Assembly (NCBI GenBank): GCA_037903475.1
Contig: JBAJFG010000598.1
Location: 1-64,000 of the forward strand
Direction of reading: 5' to 3'
DNA: 64,000 nt
Source: Ancylostoma caninum
Lineage: Eukaryota > Nematoda > Chromadorea > Rhabditida > Ancylostomatidae
A program made the translations under genes and the position numbers. Positions within the stretch are counted from its first letter, which is position 1. Every line of letters starts with the position of its first letter. This document shows positions 22,765-31,800 of the stretch, piece after piece. A model generated the notes under the pieces. It was not told the origin of the DNA and did not search any database. It saw only the letters and a list, made by a program, of their open reading frames with translations.

Positions 22765-22861
22765 GTACGTCCAGTGTTACTTTCATGCTCAGGAATCATG
22801 CGTCCCAGTCGCTGTGGGATCCACGCTACACTGGATTCAGGCTGACTCTCCTGACATTTAG
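22765..22861 (+). CDS. Gene B candidate CUB-like exon
   Basis: 97 nt after acceptor TTCCTACAG, read as TSSVTFMLRNHASQSLWDPR, then YTGFRLTLLTF, up to a GTTGAA donor. The pattern S-V-F-L...R-x-T-G-F-x-L resembles the last strands of a CUB domain, an extracellular beta-sandwich. Only one frame is open through the exon. The exit phase (2) does not fit the tentative next exon (entry phase 1), so at least one exon in between is missing or this call is wrong. Confidence 0.4.
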
Positions 22862-25800
22862 GTTGAATGTCTTCATCTAACCAAAATTCTAACAGTGAGT
22901 TTGTTCCGCTGTGCTGTTCCGCAGCACATTCCGTGGGAAAACTATTGACATGCTGGAAAACTCCTAGAAAACTTCAGAGTAAAAATTTCAGAAAAACAAT
23001 CTCAACAAGCCTACTCATTCGCATGGCTCAGACATGGTAAGAAATGTTTTTTTTTCTGGGTTGTCCTTCGTTTCCCGTTTGGATGGCCCTTTAGAAGTAT
23101 GTAGATGAGGTGCAGAAGAGAACTCCAAATAGGCATAAAACTTTAGCGTTATAAGGGCAATTTATACTAGAAGCGTGCATCAGTCGCTCGTTAGACAAAC
23201 GCATCTCACTGTGGAGGATTTTCCATGAAGACCGCTCAACGTGGCATGCATGAAGACCTGAGTGAAAATGCTACGTGGCCCGATAAGGGCAATTTATACT
23301 GGAGGTGTGCGACTGACGCGCGTGCGTCTATATAGTGAAGAATAGGCCCCAGTCGCATCGCAGTCGCAGCTCAGACGCACGCGTTCGCGACCTCGCGGCA
23401 GCGGTGCGTCCTTTTCATTGAGGATCTACATGCTGTGTTGACCGGTCTTCATGGAAAATCCCATTTAAATGGATGCTCGCGACTGATGCGCGACTGACGC
23501 ACGCAGCTAGTATAAATTACCCTATAGCCCGAAATGAATGCTTGCGTCTGGGCTGCATCAGACTTGCGTCAGGTTTTCGACTAAGCCTATTCTTCATCAT
23601 ATAGACGCACGCGCGGCGAACGCACGCATCAAGTGTGAATTGCCCTGAAGTCGCTGCAATCGATAGGGCTATTTTTCTCTTTATATTTACCTCAATTTTT
23701 CTGATTGAAAATTCCACGCCTTCACATCACGTTTTCTTCGCTTTTTTGTAGGGTGTTGTGTACCCACCACTTCGGTACTATGGATGATCATTGTTCTTTT
23801 CGTGTTCACCGTGATAACATTCATATTTTGTTGCTTGGCGATGTTCGCCGTGAGATGGGTAAGTCCCCACTGGTAAAAATTTACCAAAACTCTGTAGAAG
23901 ACTTACTTATGCTGCTGCTGTGATTAAGATGTACAAACGACGTATTCGAAAGAAGTCGGAAATTCTACGAGTGAAGTATAAGAAAGAGGACGAGTTACGG
24001 AGAGAAACGGAGTATAGACTGAAAGAAATCGCTCTACGGCGTAAGTTGAACAAAATTGTTAAAGTTTTTCATCAAGACGCAGGTGTAGGCAAATGTAACG
24101 GATGGACGGACGCATAACGCACGCATGCAGCTTTCATTAATCGTATTTGGTAGAGCAAAAACTAAGAAATTGTTCGAAGATCACGATAAGAGCGTGTTAA
24201 AGTGACACAATAATTTGATTTTAAAGCTCTGCGCGGGAGCAGCGCAGTAGAACTCTGCGATTGGCCGGTGCAGTGAACTGACCAATCACAGATCTCGGTC
24301 GTGCCGCCTCTTTCAAGCTATAGCGTTTCACACCCTAACAATTCAAATTGGATGTCCATTATGGTTTCGCATAGAGAATAATCTCTTCTCATGAACGCAT
24401 CGAGTATAAGTTGTCCGGGATGGATAACTAAGGGACCGATCGATAATTGATTGACGTGGGAGATGAGGGTATAGTGCCCTTGACATTCGTAAACTTTGTC
24501 CGTTCTGTTTGGGAATTTCGACGCCGGCTTGGTGCAAATAATTTAAAGGATCCCAGTAATTTGTGGTAATTGACGGTGTAGGTACACCTCGAGGTCGACA
24601 AGAGCCGTATTTTTGCGCATGACGCACGCACTGACGGACTGACGCAACTCATATATGTTGTACTAGGATTATTACTAAAAATCTACCTGGAAGTTGTAGA
24701 AAAGTAATGCAACTATAGCCAGGAGAAAATTTAAATAAGAAATGGCCTTAGATTAAGGTTAATCTCTGTTTTGCAGCTATTCAAACCCACTTTTATCAAC
24801 CATGTGGTGGGGATCATTCCCACGGCAACTTACCTGAAGCACAACGACAAGTACAAGTAAATTAGTACTGAGTTCTAAAAGAATTACTCAAATTATACTT
24901 AAGTAAGTTGCTCTAGGTGTTTTTAGAGCTCGTCGGAACAGTATCGTCCCGAAAGCCTTCAAGGGCGAGTTTCCACATCGGATAATCGTGAAATATCGTC
25001 GTCTAACCAACTGCAGCCATCTCCTGGGTAAATTTAGGAAACAAACCTCAACGGGATTTCCTAGTGAAATATGCGTTATGACTAGTCTGTACTTGCAGAG
25101 ATGGCCTGGTAAAACAGGGTCTATTCACGGGGTTAACTCCGTTGTCCAGCACACAGCAGCAACTCGTTCGAAGACAGCAGGAGGTCGAAGGGAGTACCAC
25201 CGGGCTGACTGGCACTGGCGACACGGGAAAGACGAGCAGCACAGTGTCTACTACCACCATTGGCACGACGCCAACCGCGTCAACTACGGTGAGCGATTTT
25301 GTTGGAAAAGTGCCAGGACAAGGTAGGGAGAGGGGGGGGGGGGAGTATCTACGTGGGAGATTCTCTTGAAAACTGCAAACCGTTTTAGGTAGTCCAGATG
25401 GATCCGACAGATGTAGCGACCACTGTACATACCATAGCCAAGAACTACCGAGGTAAAGACGACCGTCCGCCTGCTCCTGGAGTGTTACTCGCCTCTAGAA
25501 GGACGAAAAGCAGTGGTTAGTGTTAGTTCCAAAAAATGCAAGAAAAAATCATATTTAACAATGCATACACTCTCAATCCAGCCCTTTGCACTCTGCGTGC
25601 GGCGGCTGCGTAGCGTGGCGAGCGGTCGCGGCGCGGCTGCACCTTAATGACGCATGCGCCTTGCGTTTTCGCGAAAATCGATGCAATACCCTTTTGGTGG
25701 ATCAGTAAATTTGATAGGACTAAATATACCTCTAGCTTTTCAGTGCCGTCTCATTTTTTTTCCAGATTCTGTGACTAGCGATCGGATAACCACTCCCAGA

Positions 25801-28800
25801 ACGACTACCAGTGTACGTTAGCTGCTCGTTTTTTCAAATTTATTGGGTTTTCTTTACTTTCACCTACACGGACAACGAGCAACATGGCCTACATCTGAAG
25901 GTGTGAAGAGCATGAATTTCATAAATCGAGTGATTTACACATGGCGCGTGCGTCTTGCAATTCGCGCGGTTCAAACACTCACGCTTGAATTATGCAAGAT
26001 GGGCGAAGGAAAAATTTTTGAGTGATAAAAGAACAAAATGTGCCTGACGCGTGTGTTAGTCGTACGCACGCATTCACTTGCGCATGACTTCCGACGGAGC
26101 AAGGTCGGGGAATATATCCCTTGAATGAGAACAGGGAAATTTACACATATGCGTACGTCGGTCGCGCGTCGGACGCATGCTTCCATCTGGGAATGACTTT
26201 CCATGAAGAAGGGTTATCGTGGAATCTTTATTTTGAATGAGGATAGGGCAATTTATACTGGATGCGTGCGTCAATCAATCAGACGCACGCATCCACTTGC
26301 TCAGGATTACGCGACCCTCATTCCTCAAATGAAAACACCGTGTGGCGGTCAAGAAGCCCCAGACGCCTGCGTCTTAGTTGCGTCAGGGCTACGACTGCAC
26401 CTATTGGGCAATCTATACTAGGTGCGTGCGTTTGACGCTCGGGCGTCTGTATGATAAAGGGCGCCTCGTATCGCTGACGCAGCTGAGACGCATGCGCCTG
26501 GGGGCATCGCGGCGATTGCAGCCCCTTTTCAGGATCACATAGTCGCACGCACGACGCACGCAGCTAGTTTTAATTACATTTAATGCTGATTTTGAACCTG
26601 AAAATCAGTTATGCGAGCATGGCAAAGAACATGGAAATCCGTTCCTATTCGTTCATCAGGGAAAATCTTCCAAAAATTGAGATCCAAAACAAAAAATGTG
26701 ACATCACGCCGATATTTGCAACCGTATCCCTTCGCTGTACTTGCGCACTTGCTTATTTCTATTGCTGTCTGCATCCTCTGATGCCAACTGCACTTGTTCT
26801 CTCTAATCCATAATCGACCAATCACAACAGCGCAGAGAAAAGACGCAGAGGAATGCCACGCCTCTGCTTCACTGTCTGCACTCTTGTCATCAACACGGGG
26901 GACAAACCAGTATGAAATATGCAAGTAAAGGTATAGTATTACCTCTGAAAAATCTTAATTCAGGGCTCTGTTGTAACCCCTGCAACATCGGGAACCTCGC
27001 GTACGTCATCCACACGTCCGTCAACGACGCGTACGACGACGGGAACAACACCGTGATTAGCTTTTCTAAAAAAAAGATTCTTGAAGTCAGGCGGGAAATC
27101 ATATTGATCTACTTTTTTCAGAATAAGTAGTGAGGTAGCCGTATCGCCGCTGGATCAACCGGTCGGTAAACGAGAGAGGAAGCACGTCAAGCGGCGAAAG
27201 TCTGCTCCCATACCGGGAGGGGCAGTGAGGGTTATAGAAAGTGAATTTTCTAGGTTTTTTGAAAAATTAGTCACGAGGTTGAAAAATTATCGTTAAGTGA
27301 ACAAACAAATGATGACCGGGCCACCGTCGAGGTCGTACTTCCCGTACTGGACCGCTCAGAGGAGTGTATCCACGAGTGTTGAACCGGTAGGCATTTTCAA
27401 TTAAATGCCTTGTAGGCGCCGTTTTATACCGCTTGCGTGCGTGCGTCCGTCATAGTTCGTGCACGAATAGCTTGAAAGGCGGCAATATGAAAATTTTGCA
27501 CGCTTTTGGCAAGTTATCCACCTCCGCTGGTCCCGCGACTTCTTACGCGTGTCTTCGCATCGCAGCCGCACGCGTTGGCCTTGCGTCGCGGCAGCCCTTG
27601 GCTTCGATGAAAAGGCGTCTAATACAACCTTGACCTTGACCTTGACCTTGACTCCCGTTGATCTTCGGATGTACCGAGCGGGCGCCAGCAATCCTTCCAT
27701 TTGTCCCTCTCGCGAGCCAGAGTTGTCCAGTGGATTCTATCCGTTCGAGGGACACGAAGAGCATTATATCTTTCCTTGAAGGACTTCGTGAAGAAGTCTG
27801 ACCATCGGGTCGGTGGTCTTCCTGTCGTGCGCTTAACGTCCCGTGGAGTCCAGTCGCTGACGGCTCTTGTCCAACGGTGGTCGTTAAGACGCATCACGTG
27901 TCCGGCCCACCTGATCTTACTCAACTTGGCGTAAGCGGCAGCGTCCCTGATCTTCGACTGTTCACGAAGGGTGGAACTCCGTATTCCAGCCCTCACTTGT
28001 GTGAGGCGGGTTATTCCTAGCATCACCCTCTCGATGGAGCGTTCGATGACGTTGACCGCATTCTCATCCTGCTTGCGTAACGCCCAGGTTTCCGAGGCGT
28101 ACGTCAAAGCAGGGAGAACCGTTGTATTGAAGAGGTGGGCACGGAGCCTGGTGTTCTTCGTCTTCTTCACTACGTCCTCGATGCTCTTGTAGGCTCCCCA
28201 AGCCGCTCGCTTCCTCCTGCCCAGCTCTGGAGCGAGATCGTTCATCATGTTGACTTCCCGACCTAGATATACGTAGCTGGAGCATTCGGATATGGTCGTT
28301 CCGTTGAGCGAGAATGGGGCATCCGGGACCCATCCGTTCCTCATGAACATCGTCTTCGTCAGGTTCAGTTGGAGACCGATCTTTCCACACGCGTCGTCAA
28401 AGTCGGCCAGCATCCGTTCCGCTTCGCCGATAGTTGGTGTTATAAGGACGATGTCGTCAGCGAAGCGAAGGTGGTTAAGTCGCCGGCCATCAACTTGCAC
28501 TCCCATGCAATCCCATTCCAGTCTTCGCATGACGTCTTCGAGAGTGGCGCTGAATAGTTTTGGCGACACGGTGTCGCCTTGTCGAACCCCTCTCTTGACG
28601 TCGATAGTGATGTCGTCGTAGAATGGAGAAATCCTGGTCGTGAAGTTGCTGTAGAGCTCACGAAATATCTTGGTGTACTGAGTAGGTATGCCCTGGTTGC
28701 CCAGGGCTTTGAGGACCGCCTCTGTCTCCACAGAGTCGAAGGCTTTCTTCAAATCGATGAACGTGAGACAGAGAGGCATCTTATACTCTCGCGATACTTC

Positions 28801-31800
28801 AATGAGTCTAGTGACCGTGTGTATGTGATCGATCGTACTGAATCCTTTTCGAAACCCTGCTTGCTCGCACGGCTGTCCTTCATCTAATGTCCTTTCGATC
28901 CTATTTAGAATCACTCGAGTGAAAAGCTTGTAGATGACGGACAACAGACAGATGGGGCGATAATTGCCGATGTCCTGTGGGTCTCCCTTCTTGTACAGCA
29001 GCACGGTCCTGCTGGTCTTCCATTGGTTCGGTACCTTGCATTCCGACAGGTACCGCGTGAAGAGCCTAGCCAAGGTGGTGATAAGAACTGGCGGTAGGTT
29101 CTTCAGATGTTCCGGTCGAATCCTGTCGGGGCCCGGTGCTGTGCGATTCTTCACCGACTTGATGGCATGTCGGACTTCGGAAGGGAGAACTGATGGGACA
29201 ACGTATCCATCCTCCCTTGGGTGATATTGGGGGAGATGGACGTGGCTATCGAAGAGATCCGAGTAGAAGTCGTGGATGACCTTCTCCATTACCCGTCTTG
29301 ATGAGGAAATTGTTCCTTCTGGGCGCCGGAGGGCGGTCATCTTGGTCTTACGATTGGCGAAGTCACGGCGGGCGTTGCGAATGCTTCTTCCTGCCTCTGC
29401 GGCTTCGGCCAATACTGCTGCTCGTCTCTCTTTAAGGTCTTCTTTTATCGCTTCTCTGCACCGTTTTGCGAGCTCGGACGTCAGTTGGTAGTTGCCTGCG
29501 GCTCTCGCGACTCCGCGCTGGCGTATCAGCTCGAGGGTCTCGTAAGACAGTCGTCTTTTGGTGGATCTTGAGCCCTCGGCTCTCCTTGCGCTGTCGCAGA
29601 GATGTTGAACAAGCCGATCGTATTCTTCGTCGATGTTGTCGACAACGGCATCTTCCCAAAAGCCGGCTAACGAAGTGAAGAGATCCCAATTGATGACGGA
29701 TTTGGGAGCCCTCTTCTTGAACTTCGCGGCTTTCTCTCCTTTGCGCGAGAAGAAGAATCTTGCACGAAGGAGGCGATGGTCTGATCCGGTGTAGAACTTC
29801 GGTACAACACCGACGTCGGTCAGGCAGAACCTTCGATTGACGATGATGTGGTCAATTTCATTATGGTACTCTCCACCGGGTGACTCCCACGTCCACCGTA
29901 GGGAGGTTGGCTTCTGAAACTGTGAGTTACCATGGATGGTCTTCGTCGTCATGATGAACTCAGACAGCCTCTCTCCCTGTTCGTTCCACTGTAGGCCGTG
30001 GGTACCGATGTGAAGTTCCTCAGGCGTTCTCCTAGGGCCAATCTTGGCGTTGAAGTCGCCAACAATGACCTTGTAGAAAGTGTGGTCTTCCCTGTAGAAC
30101 TTCTCCAAGTCCATGTAGAAGGCCTCGATTTCTTCATCGTCGTAGCTGGATGTTGGAGCATAGGCGACGAAGATTGTCAAGGCCGGTATTGATCCACATC
30201 TTCTCAGTCGCAAACGTCCGATTCGGGTTGTTAGCTGTTCGAACGAATCGATGTTCATGGCCAAGTTCGTGTTGACGAGGACACCGACTCCACCAACTCC
30301 TCTACTGTCGCAGGTTCCAAGGAACAGTTCTTCTCCAGTGTCGAAGGTGGCGTTCAGTGGCCGGTGTCTCCTCGTCTCGGTCAGTCCGATGACGTCGTAC
30401 CTGATCTTCCTGGCCTGCATCATCAAATCCTCGATAGAAGCCTCCGATGCAAGCGTGCGTGCGTTGAAGGTACAGATCGTCATCATAGTCCTTCTGGTTT
30501 TAGGCAGCCTAGATAACCCCTCGGACCTCGTCCTCACTGGCGCCGCCGTACCAGTGACTCTTCCGAGATCAGGGGAACACTCTTTATTATTGCTGTGTCG
30601 AGCTTTAAGAAAAAGAAAACCCTTAGGAGATAGCTTGCTGGGCTCTATTCCCCCGCGGGTAGCTAGGGTAGGATTTCACCGGGAAGTTAGCCGGGCTTCC
30701 CGGGAGTGGACGATGGAGCTTATTTGTTGGAGGCGACTCCGAACCGCCTCCCTTGTACCTCCCAGTCACTTGAATGCAGGGCTTTTGGTCGGATAGATGT
30801 GCAGGATACAATCTGCAGACACGCAAGTACACTCACGCACGCATGCATGAACACACCCACGCGCTGGCAGAAGGTATGGATCGTTCCGACACTGCAGAAA
30901 CAGGGAGTCCATCCCCTGAATCCACCCGCGTCTCAGGGCAGGCACAAGGTCGCGTGTGGTCCGCGATTAGCCCCCTATCCGCCACCTGGGGACGCGCCAC
31001 GTAGCCTAATACAACATATATGAAAATTATGCACAGTCACAGCAGACCACGATTTGTACTCTAGCGCGCCTGTGTGACCTGCGTGCTTTTATTGCTTTTC
31101 TGGTAACCGATTATCGAATTTGGATATGGGCCAGAGTGACCGCGTCGCAACCGCACGCACAATGTTTGTGTTGCGGCATTTTGCAAAGGCACAGCAGATA
31201 AGTATTTACCGTTGGATTTTCATGGGTGATCTACGCCCATGCGTTTATTGATTTTCGGTAGCTCGCCATCTGCCACAGTGACCGCGTCGCAGCCGCACGC
31301 CCCATCCTCCTCTTCTACGCTTCACGGCTGGTGGAATTTTTCAGCATGTGTCGCCATCTGGACGAGTTCTCGGCACAAAGGTGGCAACATCTGAAGTTAG
31401 CTCGTGGATGCCGACTGGTAAAGGACAACAAACAAGGTATTATTGATTGGTATTGATTGGAATGCGTCCTGTTTCACTTTTCATACTTGCAGTAGCCAAT
31501 ATACACCCACCAGTTCTGCTAGAGGGGATAGCAGAGAATCCCGGAGTCCTGACGTGGTGTCCCGTCCACGGGACGTCTATGAATTACGCCGTGAGCTGGA
31601 ACGTATGCGAGCGAATGAGATTTCTCGAGGAATGCAGGTAATCTGGAAAAAAGCTTTTAATCGATAGCTATGTTTTGCATGTAAAGAATAGGCAGAGCAT
31701 TTGAGTGTTACACTCTATTCAGGAAGTGCTGGAGGAAACACGCAAACATCCAACGGTACCTGTAAAACCATCGCCTTTGGCGATTACAACGTAAGAAGCC

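Noticed and set aside
28292..30796. Several plus-strand frames inside the retrotransposon
   Set aside because: They are antisense shadows of the RTE polyprotein.
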